DNA of 64,000 nucleotides from Helianthus annuus (Eukaryota > Streptophyta > Magnoliopsida > Asterales > Asteraceae), in assembly GCF_002127325.2 (NCBI RefSeq), contig NC_035435.2:112527235-112591234 (forward strand). Reading direction: 5' to 3'. Of the stretch, positions 36,636 through 48,200 are shown piece by piece. The translations under genes were made by a program, and so were the position numbers. Position 1 is the stretch's first letter. Every line of letters begins with the position of its first letter. Below the pieces are notes generated by a model. The model worked only from the letters and a program-made list of their open reading frames with translations. It searched no databases and had not been told where the DNA came from.

Positions 36636-37586
36636 AGGGTAGGGATATGGTAAAAAGTGTCTAAAATGTGAGAAGGGTAAGACGTGTTTTAAACCATTGG
36701 ATATTTGATCTAATGGTTGAGATCAATAGGGTATAAAATGTAAATTGTGTTTTAATTAGAAGGACCTTATGTAAAATTAAAGGGCAATAGTGACTTTTCC
36801 AACGTTTCAAATATGGTAACCGTTTCAAAACCCCCATCAATATCCTATAAATAAGCGAATTTATGGTAACTGTTTCAAAACCCCCATTAATCTCCTAAAA
36901 AATCAGCGAATTTCTCGTACTGAAATAAATTCTTCGATTTCCTTCACAACAACTTTTTATAACACTATAAAGAACAGTATATTACATGATAAAACACTAT
37001 AGAAAGATATAACACTATCTGTTTACTGTAAGACACTATACATAAATAAAACACTGTTGATGGGGGATAAAACACTATGAAAAGGAACAGTATATTACAT
37101 GGTAAAACACTATAGGTAGATATAACACTATCTGTTTACTGTAAGACACTATACAGAATAAAACACTATTGATGAGGATAAAACACTATGAAAGGAACAA
37201 TATATTACATGATAAAACACTATAGAAAGATATAACACTATCTGTTTACTGTAAGACACTATACAGAATAAACACTATTGATGGGGATAAAAACACTATG
37301 AAAAGGAGATTAAAGATACATGTACATAATATAACACTAGTGACTGGGGAATACAACACTACAACAAGAACTTACCGTAAACAATTAAATGTATAGAACA
37401 AATCGAATTCGAATCACATCCCTAATATATCGCCTGATATTTTTGGCAGTTATCTTTGGAAATCAATTAATTGATAAGAATGGACAATTACTAATATACC
37501 CTTTTGAATTAATTAAGATAAGGGACACTTGTCATTCCCAAATTATTTCTCACACTTCTCACAAAACTTGGACTTTTTACAGGATC

Positions 37587-37590
<4 letters not shown>
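36636..37590. mobile_element. Second TIR element bordered by (TA)n
   Basis: Left end AGGGTAGGGATATGGTAAAA and right end TTTTTACAGGATCCTCT form imperfect inverted repeats (shared GTAAAAAGT and TGTGAGAAG). It sits between TA runs at 36608-36635 and 37591-37637. No coding sequence. The centre is a threefold tandem repeat. Confidence 0.6.
36964..37310. repeat. Three ~112-bp tandem repeats rich in AACACTAT
   Basis: GAACAGTATATTACATG-type landmarks recur near 36972, 37085 and 37195. Each unit contains several AACACTAT octamers and CTGTTTACTGTAAGACACTA. Confidence 0.85.

Positions 37591-37637
<47 letters not shown>
37591..37637. repeat. (AT)n microsatellite
   Basis: About 47 bp of pure TA repeat at the edge of the second TIR element. 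Confidence 0.95.
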
Positions 37638-37639
<2 letters not shown>

Positions 37640-37640
<1 letters not shown>

Positions 37641-39063
37641 AGAGATAAAATGAAAAAAATGTAAGAATAAGATAAAGGGTTGTGTGAATACTGGGAGCAT
37701 TAATTAATATGACCTACCTTTTACATTTGTAAATATGATAACTAATATACGCTTTTAAAACATTTAACCTTTATACGATGTGAATTTTCTTTAATAACTT
37801 TCTTTTGTTAACTTTTCTAAAACAACTTGATAAGAATTTGTTGAAACGGAGTTGTACTCAAGATAAAGTGTTTTTTATATGGCGAGTGTCGTGAACAACA
37901 TTTGTACTAGTATCGATACTATTAAAACCGGTACTTATTTTTATGGTTTTCAATCAATTTAAAACACGTGTCGATATCTTATTATATAGCAATAGGACCG
38001 ACCCGACCCTATCTAACCCGAATTAGACAGAAAAATATTATATAGCAATAGACAAATGATGCTTAAAAATTTCCGCACCTCATGAAAAATTTTCTTGAAT
38101 CCGCATTGCATCAACTTCTCTTGTATAATATTCTTAAGCCATTATTTGTCTAATTTTTCTACGAATATTTTCGGTATCACCAACACTATACTACTATAGA
38201 GAGAATTTTAATTGGTAAGTATTTGCAAAATAAACATGTAAATATTACGACTCACACAAAAGTGGACCAAATAGCGGTGAGTTTGTGGTAGTTTAAAAAC
38301 TTTAAATATGGTGTTATCTTTTCCTTAAGTATTTTTAGTATATCTTTCAAAACAGGATTTATGGGGTCACATTCACATGCCAAACTATCATAATGAATAA
38401 TACTAATTAATAAATTAATAATGAATCACGTGTATCATTTGTGTCATCTGTCTAAATCAACGTTAAGGTTTGAAGATTCAGAATGATTGGCTTCAAAGGA
38501 TAAAAATGAATATACGTGAGTTTCAGACTTTATACACGAGTCATAAAATAGATACCCTAATAACGTACCATTTATCCAAATATGTTTTATGTAATGTTAT
38601 CAAACGTAAAAGATTATACAATAAAAGTTAATATACGACTATGCTACCAGATGTGTAATCGTTGTAACATAATCATACAAGTATAACACAAAGTCACAAA
38701 TGATGATTAATTTTTGTGGTTTGGTTTGTCATTTGAAATTATTAATTATTTTTTATTATCTTTCTACTTTGTTCAAATCAAGATGCAAAATTAATAAGCA
38801 GAATTTTATTAGTAAATTAAACATCATTTTCTGTTTCTTCATTAAGTAGCATCTTTTCTATAAGCATAGTTCTAGTAAATCAAATATATGTAACAAAGCT
38901 AGAGTTCATAGAACCATAACAAACCTGTCACTTATACAACAATTAACCATCATTTTATGAAAGTTTACAACAAGTGCACGTTTCATTAACACCCATCTTC
39001 GACTCCAGATCTTTCGTGGCACATATATGATGATCAACTACAACGACGTATATGTAAACAAAC
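37640..39063 (-). other. 3' flank of the SnRK2 gene, no gene seen
   Basis: AT-rich DNA without supported ORFs. The 3' UTR of the SnRK2 gene must lie in its right part, just below 39064. A poly(A) site cannot be chosen from the sequence alone. Confidence 0.5.
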
Positions 39064-42000
39064 TCACATCGCGTATATAATCTCCCCACTGCTGTCAATG
39101 TCGAGGTCCGGATCACTTTCCAGGTCCTCGTCCATGTCATCATCAATATCCAGGCATCCTGTGAGGTACTGGTTGAGGTTGTGGGCCCCAGCTGCAGGGA
39201 TGGTCGCTTCGGCTATTATCTGCATTATTTCATCAACACCTTGGGTTGGTTGGTCTGTCCCCCCAAATTGGTCAACAGCATTCTCATTGACCAGGTCGCC
39301 CGGAAGGTTCTTTGTAAACCACTCGTGATTTCTTATCTCGTCCATGGTTATCCGCTAGTTTAGATTACAGAGAATTACACCCCAAATAAATCAGTAAATG
39401 CTAAAGTTTTAATGATTAAACAAAACAAATAATCATGGCGCTTACAAAGTTGGTCGCGAAAATAAACAGGTTGGGTAGTGGTTCAAAAGGGGTTTTAACT
39501 TTTAACCATTATAACGACTTTTGATCCATTTGACCCGTTTCTTTTTTATAAGTAAATGGTTTAAACAACCACCACAACCGGTATGCATAGATATATTTAA
39601 ATGTAACTATAGTATGCAGACCTTAGCGGGATCGGCTACAAAAATTTTGGACATCAGTTGGCGGCACCCAGTGGATATATGAACATAGGACGGAATCGAG
39701 TACTGAACGTTGAGAATTCTCTGAAAAAACAAGCTATCATTTGAGTTAATAAATGCAAATGCAAATGAAATTGTCATGTATTGCCAAAAACAAGAGGATG
39801 GTGTATTTACTTGTATTGTCTTTCGAAAATTCTTAGGCTCCTCAGGGTCTTCAAACGGGTATGCTCCCACAAGCATCACGTATAACGTTACACCACACGA
39901 CCACACATCTGCCATCTGAATTCATAATTTTATATTAGTTACAAATTATAGCAACCTATAAAAACCTGAAGTGATCTTCGTGTGTCATGAATGAAAATCA
40001 TGTTGTTAAAGATTTTGATGGGCTTACCTTGCCATCATATTCTTTCTTAAGTAAGACTTCTGGAGCAATATATGCAGGCGTTCCGACAGTCGATTTTGGT
40101 TGTGAATGCAGAACAGAGGACTGAATACAAATACAAAGGAATACGAGGCTTAGAAGTTAGAAGTAAAGATAATATTAAACAATATAAATACACAAAGAAA
40201 CTATTTAACTTTATATATGTTCATTAATGAGTAGAACCTAGAAATGTAAAGGTGGCAAAATGGGCAGGTCTGGGTAACGTCGTAACGTGCCAAAAGGGCT
40301 TTTTTGTACATGTGGAGACGGATCGGGTGTAACCACTTTTTGTCTAAACTTTTTTATGTATATAGATAAGTGTCACATATGCTTACAAAACTAGCATTAC
40401 TTAAATAGTATAAAATGATTTAAGGGGCTTTTGATGACTTTCAAGCAATTAGACGAGATATAATATATTTTACCCATGTGACCCGTTCATAAGTAAACGG
40501 GTCGAATTTGTCCCCTGTATCAGAAGTAGCATAAAAAGGGAAGACATGATGATTAGTACCTTTGAATATCCAAAATCACAGATCTTAAGCCTTGGAGCCT
40601 GGCTACCATCTAGAAGCGTGTTTTCCAGTTTCAAGTCGCGATGGCATACTTGCTACATGGTACAAAAACCATGCTTTGCGTTATGCACTTTACAAAAAAA
40701 AATCATCAATACATGTGTGAAGACAGTTTTTAGTTAAATACCATATTATGACAGTAACCGACTCCTGATACGAGTTGCTGGAAAAAGAAATGTGCCTGCA
40801 ACCCAAACACCATTGATGCTTTTTAAATTTTGATACAAACATGAAAAAAAGCAGCAATAGAAGTTAGTTATGCACTATGTACAGACTTCTTCTTCTGGAA
40901 ACCGCCCAGCGTTGCATATCCGCTCAAATAGTTCTCCGCCAGATGCATATTCCATTACGATTGCCAGATGTGTCGGTGTCAAAAGGACCTAGATATCAAA
41001 TGGGAAATCGTCAAAACGCCAATGCTTCGAATGTTTTGTCTAAATGACAGAAAATTACCATTTTAACCTTCTGAATGATTAAATGTTGAATTAATAAAAA
41101 AAGTTTCAAGTATGAACCTCTTTGAATCTGACAATGTTCGGGTGCCTCAGTGATCTGTGGTTGATGATTTCCCTTTGCACATTTTCATCTATCTGTTGGA
41201 TTCATGATAACGGAGTCAACTAAATATTGAAACAATCTATTTCGTTAGAACTTGTAAACAGTGGATCCATCGAATTTAAAAAGCAACATGTGGAATCAAA
41301 CTAAATACACATCAAATATATTTCAAGATATCTGTGACTGTGTTACATGATATTTCTAGCATCAAGATTTTAGCTCAAATGATATCAACCTTATTCAGGT
41401 GAAATTATATCAATTTAGGATGTTTGGATGCTAGATTAAACCAATAATGAAGATTTGTTTGTATGTGCCTTATAAAATGTTTCAGATTAATAAGACTTAA
41501 AATAACCTTTAAAATAAATAATAAATAAAAAAAGGTATACTGGATTTTAATAATCCCAATTATTCGTCGTTGGCTGCCAACAGTCTCAATTTCAAAAATA
41601 ACCATTGGCAGTCCCAACTATTAACATATTGGCCTACAGTGGGCCCTGACTAACGATACCCTAACGCCGTTAGTCTCCGGTCGCTGGAAAACTCCTTTTT
41701 GGCTGGAAAACTCAACCTTTTCGTCCCAAACCTCTTTGTAACCTTACTATAGACCTTTGGAACCTTTTTCTAGTAGACGCCCCAATTATTGAGCTTGCCG
41801 GAAAGCTTCTTTTTTCCCGGAAAATTTCACTTTTTGGGCGGAAAACTCAACATTTTCGTACCAAACCTCTTTGTGACCTTAGATAGGACCTTTAGGAACC
41901 TTTTTCTGGCCAAAAACATTTTTCCGGCGACCAGAGACTAACAGTGTAAGGAATCTGTTAGTCAAGGTCCATTGAAGGCCAATATGTTAATAGTTGGGAC

Positions 42001-42448
42001 TGTCCCGTGGCTATTTTTGAGTTGGGACTGTTGACGGCCAACAACGAATGGTTGGGACTATTAAAAAAAATCCAATATTCCTAGAAAAAAAACATAATCA
42101 TCTCTAGTTTCTAATCAATCACTTTCAAATTAAAAAAAAAAAAAAAAAAAAAAACACATAATCATTGCAAAAAAAAAAAAACACACACCATTAACTGATG
42201 ACTCATGAACACAACACAACAATACCGAAAGAATTCAGATCAATTGATCACATACTAAACAAAACTCGAAAGCCAAATTCGAAAACACTCACCTTCTCAC
42301 CTCTCTCAATATACTTAACAGCAACAAGTTCATCAGTGAACTTATCCCTCATCAACCTGGCCACACCAAAGTTACCCGAACCGATATCTCTCACAAGCTC
42401 ATACCGATCGCTATCGTGCATAATCGGCATATCCATCGCAAGCGCCAT
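39064..42448 (-). CDS. SnRK2: SnRK2 protein kinase, subclass III (SnRK2.2/2.3/2.6-like), nine exons, 355 aa
   Basis: Ser/Thr kinase of the abscisic acid and osmotic stress pathway; class III members are released by PYR/PYL-PP2C and phosphorylate ABF factors and SLAC1. Exons (minus): 42448-42293, 41192-41118, 40988-40887, 40795-40742, 40652-40560, 40120-40028, 39915-39811, 39720-39622, 39354-39064; all introns GT..AG, all joins in frame. Start [19 protein letters not shown] at 42448; the TTG further upstream is not a start. Gly loop GSGNFG (23-28), Lys45, HRDLKLEN (133-140), DFG (155-157), activation loop [17 protein letters not shown] with Ser166/Ser170 equivalent to OST1 Ser171/Ser175. C-terminus: SnRK2 box around [12 protein letters not shown] (301-312), then the acidic ABA box ending GEIIYAM. 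Length is near the usual 360 residues. Oddities: AHFFFQQL for ARFFFQQL, and GKMADVW for GKIADVW. It appears functional. Confidence 0.95.
41541..42074. mobile_element. Foldback MITE in intron 1 of the SnRK2 gene
   Basis: A left arm (TGGATTTTAATAATCCCAAT ... CAACTATTAACATATTGGCC) and a right arm (GGCCAATATGTTAATAGTTG ... GGGACTATTAAAAAAAATCCA) are inverted repeats of about 95 bp. The centre has duplicated GGAAAACTC..TTTTTCTGG segments. No clear target duplication. Lies between exons 1 and 2 of the kinase gene and does not touch splice sites. Confidence 0.8.
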
Positions 42449-42773
42449 CGTACTCTTCTCCAACTATCCAACTTAAAACTGATGGTGATGAATTGTGAAA
42501 ATCAAAACGGTTGAGGATTTGAACAACGTGGCAGCACAAGGATCACAAGGAGTGTTGTAAAGTGGATTACCGAAAGTGATCAGACGAAATCTGAAACCCC
42601 GTGAAGCTTCAACCATAAATGGATTTTTTTTTTTTTAATTTTTTGATGAACTGAGTGAGATATATTGGTGGTGGTGGGGGGATGGTGGGGGTGACGTTAT
42701 GAACAGAAAAAACGGTGCTTTTTTCCCGGGAAAGAAGAAATGACGGATTTGCCCTTTCACGTGTGGTGGGCGT
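42449..42773 (-). promoter_or_regulatory. SnRK2 5' leader and proximal promoter remnant
   Basis: About 325 bp between the ATG and the MITE at 42774. Contains the putative 5' UTR and CACGTG at 42758-42763 (read CACACGTG on the minus strand), a G-box/ABRE core. No convincing TATA box picked. A frame at 42609-42968 spans the MITE boundary and is not supported. Confidence 0.5.
42758..42763. promoter_or_regulatory. G-box / ABRE core
   Basis: CACGTG in the context TTTCACGTGTGG, about 310 bp upstream of the SnRK2 ATG and 11 bp from the transposon. ABRE-type elements bind bZIP factors of the ABA pathway; occupancy here is inferred. Confidence 0.4.
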
Positions 42774-43384
42774 TAGGGATGAGCATTTGGCATCAAATAC
42801 CGATCCCGTTCCGATACCATCCCGATCCCGATCCTGAAAATACCCTACCGAATTTTTTGGGTACCGGGAACGGTATCCACTTTTTTGCATTTTCGATATC
42901 GGTATTTTCGGGATCGGTACCGGTTCGGTTTTTGTCACACCCCCAAAATCCCACACGCGGAGTACCACCGCTTGGGAGCGTGACTGACCAGGATCAAGCC
43001 ACCAATCATATTGAACGTGTAATTAAGTGGTAATGGTTGTCCATCAATACGAAAGGTGTTTATCAAAACCAATATAGTTAAGTATAGCGGAAGCATTTAA
43101 GTAAACCCAAACATAAGTATTAATGTGTGAAACATCTTAAGTGTTCAAGTAGCATTCACGATCCTTTGCCCACAACGACCTGCTCCTCCCTGTGCAAGCT
43201 CCATAAAGTACCTAAGGTCCTGCAAGGCATGCAGCAGAGAGTCAACAACTAGTTGAGCGAGTTCACAGAAAGTAAATGCGTAACAGTAAGTTCATGTGTA
43301 TCAGGTGGCTCTACTGGGCCAATATAGGTTTCTATTGGTGGGGGCTTCCCATGTTGTTAATCCACTAGACTATGCGTAACCATA

Positions 43385-43630
43385 TGTGTTCTTCACAACC
43401 GAGAACAGTAATACGTACAAGTTTACGCAGGATTTACGTAAGTATCCTTCACAACCGAGGATAGGGTACGTGGGGGTTTACGTAGGTTTTACGTAAGTGC
43501 CTGACACAACCGAGGCAGTAGTAAGTATCCGTTCACGCGGGCTTTACGTGAGTATCCTTCACAACCGAGGATAGCGAGTAACTTAGTTATACGTAGGTTT
43601 TACGTATGTGTCCTGCACAACCGAGGACGA
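43385..43630. repeat. Tandem ~58-bp repeats in solo LTR H
   Basis: Four to five units with CACAACCGAGGA and TTTACGTAGGTTTTACGTA. Confidence 0.85.
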
Positions 43631-43914
43631 TGGTTTGGTAGTCTAGTAACAGTGTTCGTATGAATCTATTCAACCTTATCCTTATCGATCCCATTCCCAA
43701 CACCCCGGGAATCCCATGCCTTGGTAAGAGTGTGAACTCACCTTGGGTTGCTCGGCAGATACACAAGAGGTTTCTTGAACTAAGGGTGGTCAACCACGTC
43801 CTAACAGGGTTACCACACAAGTCAGGTTTGGTTCAAGTAATGCACGTATGAATAATAGTAAACACGTAGCACGTAAACAGTCATAGCATAACATAATCAC
43901 ACTTGTGCGCTTCG

Positions 43915-45110
43915 GATGGTTGGGTCATTGAGCTTGTGCGAGCCCAAACATCTTGTGCGATGTCAATGTCTAAGCCCAAACACTACCCGGCCCGACATAT
44001 AGGTAAACAGTTCAACCAATCCGGCCCAAATACATAACAGAATACGGCCCAACAATATCATACAAGTCTTGTGCGATTTGGACAGTTTGTGCGACTGAAC
44101 TAGGTTGTGTGATCGGCCTTTGGGCTTGTCCGGCCCATTGGCATAAGTGGTCTAAAAACATATCGGCCCAACTAAGTAGTCCATAGCAGCTTGTGCGGTC
44201 CGGTAGCCCTTGTGCGATCAGGGGATCTTGTACGACCGAGAGCTTGTGCGGTTGGATCAGATCTTGAATGATCTGATCTTGTGCGATCGGCTGGCTAATG
44301 CGTTTGGGCCTCTTGTGCGACAGGAGGTCTTGTGCGATCGCTTCCATTATTCCGGATTTCATGTCATTCGGTTACAATCAACATTAAATCTAGCCAGTTA
44401 GTTACAAAGTTTCCAAGTTTATCCTATCAATTAACAGTTTCTCTTCAAGCAATCATCGATCAAAACAAGGTTGTTATAACCAAATCGCATGAACCCTAAT
44501 TGGACAAGACATGAACACTAATTTATTTAATTGAATTAACCCTAGAATTTTACACATAACATTCAAGTTCAACCATATCACAACCAATTGCTTATATATC
44601 CGGCAACTTCACAAGGTCATCGATTCTTTCGTTAATCATACATGACATTTATGCGATCCAAAAACCAAGAACATCAACAGCAATCAAACATTATCAACTC
44701 GCATGCAAGGCATAGCAACATCAAATCAGTCTAGCTTAATGTCACAAATACGATCCTAATCGGTTTTGCCTAGCATGAAATCATAACAACATTCAACAAG
44801 GAAAAACAATAACAATATACTAACCGACTAGAATCAAACGACGAGAGAATGATCCGATTGAAAAGCAAGATCTTCGATTTGCCAAGGGGATGCTTGCCGT
44901 CGGCTTAGAGAGAGGGGAGAGCAAGTAGGGTTTGTAATTTGTGTGTGTGTTAGATAGTTGTAACAAATGAGAGAATAAGTCCCTAAGAGTGTTTGTACGC
45001 ATAAGAGGAATGGGCCGGCCCTTGCTTGGGCTGCCCTTGAACCGTGTGCGAGCAATGTGGCCCAACTTGGGCTTGTGCGATTGTTGTGTGTGTTGTGCGA
45101 TCGGGTTATG
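43915..45110. repeat. Dispersed CTTGTGCGA(TCGG) motifs in solo LTR H
   Basis: About 13 copies between 43915 and 44345 and three more near 45045-45105, nearly all in the same orientation and at irregular spacing. Frames across them are not supported as genes. Confidence 0.7.
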
Positions 45111-45389
45111 GTGTGTGGTTCGGGTTTCATTCAAACATGTATAATGCACATCACATATAACATAATCACATAATCATTCAATTAATAAAGTTCTCATAAC
45201 CACGTAACGTTACACAAAGTAAGTCTAAAGTTCGAGTTGTCACAGTTTTACCTTCAAATACCGCTACCGTACCGATACCATACCGATACCGTACCGTACC
45301 GACATATTTCGGTATCGGTATCCAGTTTTGGCAAAATTCGAGATCCGGATTTTCGGGATCGGGACGGGATTAAGATTTGCTCATCCCTA

Positions 45390-46439
45390 GATGGGATTGA
45401 GTGAGGTTTGCAAAATAAATAAAAAAAAGTTATTTGAGTTTCGCAAAATGGGCGGGGTGGGGCGGGCCAGGGATTCGGATCAAAGTGTGTCGAATTAAAA
45501 AAAATGTTATTTTGGGTCGGGTCAAAAGGTTGGAACAAAACGGGTTCGAATCACAACTTGTTTGGTTGAGAACTTGGTTACATATTTTATAATGTGCATT
45601 TACAAATTATTTCTTAAGTTTACGTTTATATTTTAATTCTTAATTATTTGTTTTATTTTTTAAATCTTTTTTGTGGTAGGATGTCTCCACACAAAACGGG
45701 ATTTGTGTTTTTTACATAAGTACCTTGTTTAAAATTATATTCCCATGTTATTAAGAGTATTTGAAAGTGGAAAGTTATTAAGTTAAAGAAACATAAATAT
45801 ATTGAAAACAGGGAATTGTGGCTTTGTGGTAGTAAGATGTGATAGAAAGATGACATGGGTCCAATATGTTGAGGGTTATAGTAGATTAGTAGGGGTGTAT
45901 GTGTATTTGAATTTGAATAACATTTGCACAACCCAAGTGGGAAGGCCCATTAGGGTTACATTCACCACATCCCTGTAAATATGGAGCTTCTCCTCAAACA
46001 AACACATGGGAATCTATTTGTACCCAAAATATACTCTCTTTACACAGAACACTGCTCTTATACATGTAATACATTACTGGTTGAGCGTCAGAGAGTGGTG
46101 CAAAGAGCTCGGTCTCTGACTCCTTCTAACGACTTCTTAATGTCTTGCAGGTCTGGATCGATACGGATAAGACGAAGTGTAGTCGTGTTCATCTTCATCA
46201 TCGCTTGAGTATATACCCAATTCGATCTTTGCTTATTCATACTTGGTGCAACATGAAACGGAAACAAAAGACGGTGCACATTCGACTGAATCAAATCTTA
46301 GCCTGATTATTATCACACGAATACCTATCGGGAGAGATAAAGGTCTCGACATACTTTTCCCGAATCCAGGGACTTTTTCAACATCATACAATAGTGTCAA
46401 TGGCCATCCATCCTCCTCAAACAACTCAAAGGATTTGAT
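45390..46439. other. Intergenic, no supported gene
   Basis: Low-complexity GC-rich piece (45440-45550), AT-rich DNA to about 45960, then a leader-like stretch at 45960-46210 that may belong to a retrotransposon. Small frames on both strands have no recognisable domains. Confidence 0.4.
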
Positions 46440-46523
46440 TATTATTTCACAAAGAAACTGAGAGATACATAGGAGTTTATAGAATTAGAAATTACACTAA
46501 AGACCCTTCTAATCTAGTCTGGT
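46440..46523 (-). mobile_element. Possible copia LTR fragment
   Basis: Directly downstream (minus strand) of the copia RNase H stop, a TGACACCAGACT start followed by the TATA-like TTCTATAAAC at 46474-46484. Could be the start of the 3' LTR; its end is not identified. Confidence 0.35.
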
Positions 46524-46529
46524 GTCACT

Positions 46530-47045
46530 TTAATTATTTATTTTGGTCTGATATTCCCCTGCAAGTTGAGGGCGGGGAACGACCTGCAACTTGGACCTAA
46601 GAAACGTGAAGCGCTGTGAAGACAACGGTTTTGTAAACACATTAGCAATCTGGTCGTCTGTTTTAATGAACCTGACTGACAACTTCCCTTTAACAACTTG
46701 TTCTCGAACAAAATGAAAATCTACTTCAACATGTTTTGTACGAGCATGAAAGACTGGGATATCTGAGAGGTATGTAGCACCAAGATTATCACACCACAAC
46801 GTCGGTTTAGTTGATGTAACACCCAGTTCTTGAAGAAGGGATTTAAGCCATATTATTTCAGCAATAACATCAGCAATGGCATTATAATCAGAATCTGTAG
46901 AGGACCGAGAGACAGTCTTTTGTTTGCGTGTAGACCACGAAACTAGATTAGAGCCCAAATATATTGCATATCCCCCCGTGGATCGGCGGTCCACCAGGCA
47001 ACCAGCCTAATCAGAATCAGAGTAAGCTTGAACAAGGGAGCTAGA
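46530..47045 (-). pseudogene. Ty1/copia RNase H fragment
   Basis: Minus-strand frame with [20 protein letters not shown], then [20 protein letters not shown], then [16 protein letters not shown] and [18 protein letters not shown]: the C-terminal RNase H of a plant copia polyprotein. Upstream in the same frame AYSDSD is followed by TAG where Trp is expected (DADWAG). The rest of pol and gag are missing, so this is a truncated remnant between the two host genes. Confidence 0.9.
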
Positions 47046-47084
47046 ACCATCATCCCAAAAAGAGTCAGAAAAGGCATTACTGAT

Positions 47085-47225
47085 CGGTGGTTCTTGATGG
47101 TTGATGGTGTCGATTGTTGGTGTCGCCTGAGGGATTGAGAAAGAGAGGGGGTTGCGATGGTTGATGGTGTCGCCGGAGGGATTGAGAGAGGGAAAGGGGG
47201 GTTGCGATGGTCAGGTGGTGGTGGT
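47085..47225. repeat. Local tandem duplication
   Basis: GGTTGATGGTGTCG ... GAGGGATTGAGA followed by GGGGGTTGCGATGG, present twice with a period of about 60-70 bp. Confidence 0.7.
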
Positions 47226-48200
47226 GGCTGGTTGAAATACCCAGTTCCCATTTTTTGAGAAAATTAAGGTCTAGAACCCTAGGGCAGTGGGAAACAGTGG
47301 ATGTGATGAAATTGGTGGAAGAATTGAATAAAGATGGGATTTTTATTGATGTTTCGATGTCTGTGACGTTGGAATGGGGTGTGAATTGTTGCAGGTTGTT
47401 GAAGAGAAATTAGGTTTTGAAATGGGATTGATTTGGAAGAAGAGGGCTTTGTTATGATAAATAATTTTTTTTTCTTTTATATGTATTTTTAAAAAAATAG
47501 GGTGAAAAGACAATTTTACCCTCATGTGCATTGCACATGACCAAATTTGACAGAAAAATCAAACTGGGTTAGGGTTAGAGGACAAAAAACGTGTATGATT
47601 TGAAAACATAAAGTACAAAGCTCGTCAATTTTGAACATAAAGGACAGTGTCTGAAAATGGATATAAAGATAAAGGACAATCTTTGAAATTCACTCTAACG
47701 CTTGAAATATCCATTCGATATTTACAACATTCCCGCACATCATATTACTAGTTACTTATCTAAAGTTATAAATTACAATATCATTTCACATATAAACTAT
47801 AAACCACAATGTATTTTAAATTTTTCATTATTCATCCATTAACTTCCAAATTGAGTTTAAAAAGATAAGATAGGAATCTAGACCATATTAAAGGACCACA
47901 GTTTGCAAATTGTTAAAACCAAAAGGACCACTTACACAAGTTCCTTAAAAGATAAAAATACGCGACGAGCCGAGTGAAAGAAATACAGAATCTACACTTT
48001 TCATTTCTTCAACCTCTCTTATTATTATTATTAATCTAATAATAAAATCTAGATTCTTTTTGCATCTTTTTCCTTACAAATTTCCTCTTTTTCACACACA
48101 GATCATCACTCCCCTCTTCATATTCACCTTCCAATCTCCATCATCAAACCAAAAAAATAAAAAATAAAAAAAAAACCGATTAAAAACCGATAAAGTTTTG
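47226..48200 (+). other. Upstream region of the HHO gene
   Basis: No supported gene. A short plus frame at 47280-47413 has normal codon texture but no recognisable family. MITE-like debris (AAAGGACAATCTTTGAAATT) lies near 47670. The C/T-rich stretch 48060-48160 fits the 5' UTR of the HHO gene. Confidence 0.4.

Larger units (their letters stand above)
42933..45244. mobile_element. Element H: solo LTR inside the promoter MITE
   Basis: TGTCACACCCCCAAAATCCC at 42933 to GAGTTGTCACA at 45244, 2,312 bp, with exact GTTTT duplications at 42928-42932 and 45245-45249. No coding region. Carries a tandem block (43385-43630) and many dispersed CTTGTGCGA motifs. Strand not assigned because no clear TATA box is seen. 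Confidence 0.85.
42774..45389. mobile_element. MITE with TAGGGATGAGCA termini, split by solo LTR H
   Basis: Termini TAGGGATGAGCA (42774) and TGCTCATCCCTA (ends 45389). The interior has subterminal repeats of CCGATACC / GGTACCGG in both orientations. Without H it is about 300 bp. TA on both sides may be a target duplication or part of the TIR. Confidence 0.75.

Noticed and set aside
42449..42463. N-terminal extension of SnRK2 reading EKST
   Set aside because: Begins with TTG; the first ATG at 42448 gives a normal-length kinase N-terminus.
46233..46461. Overlapping 63- and 72-codon frames on both strands
   Set aside because: No recognisable family; probably retrotransposon debris next to the copia fragment.
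47280..47413. Plus-strand exon-like frame upstream of the HHO gene
   Set aside because: Amino-acid texture is plausible, but no family is recognised and there is no start or splice context to support a gene.
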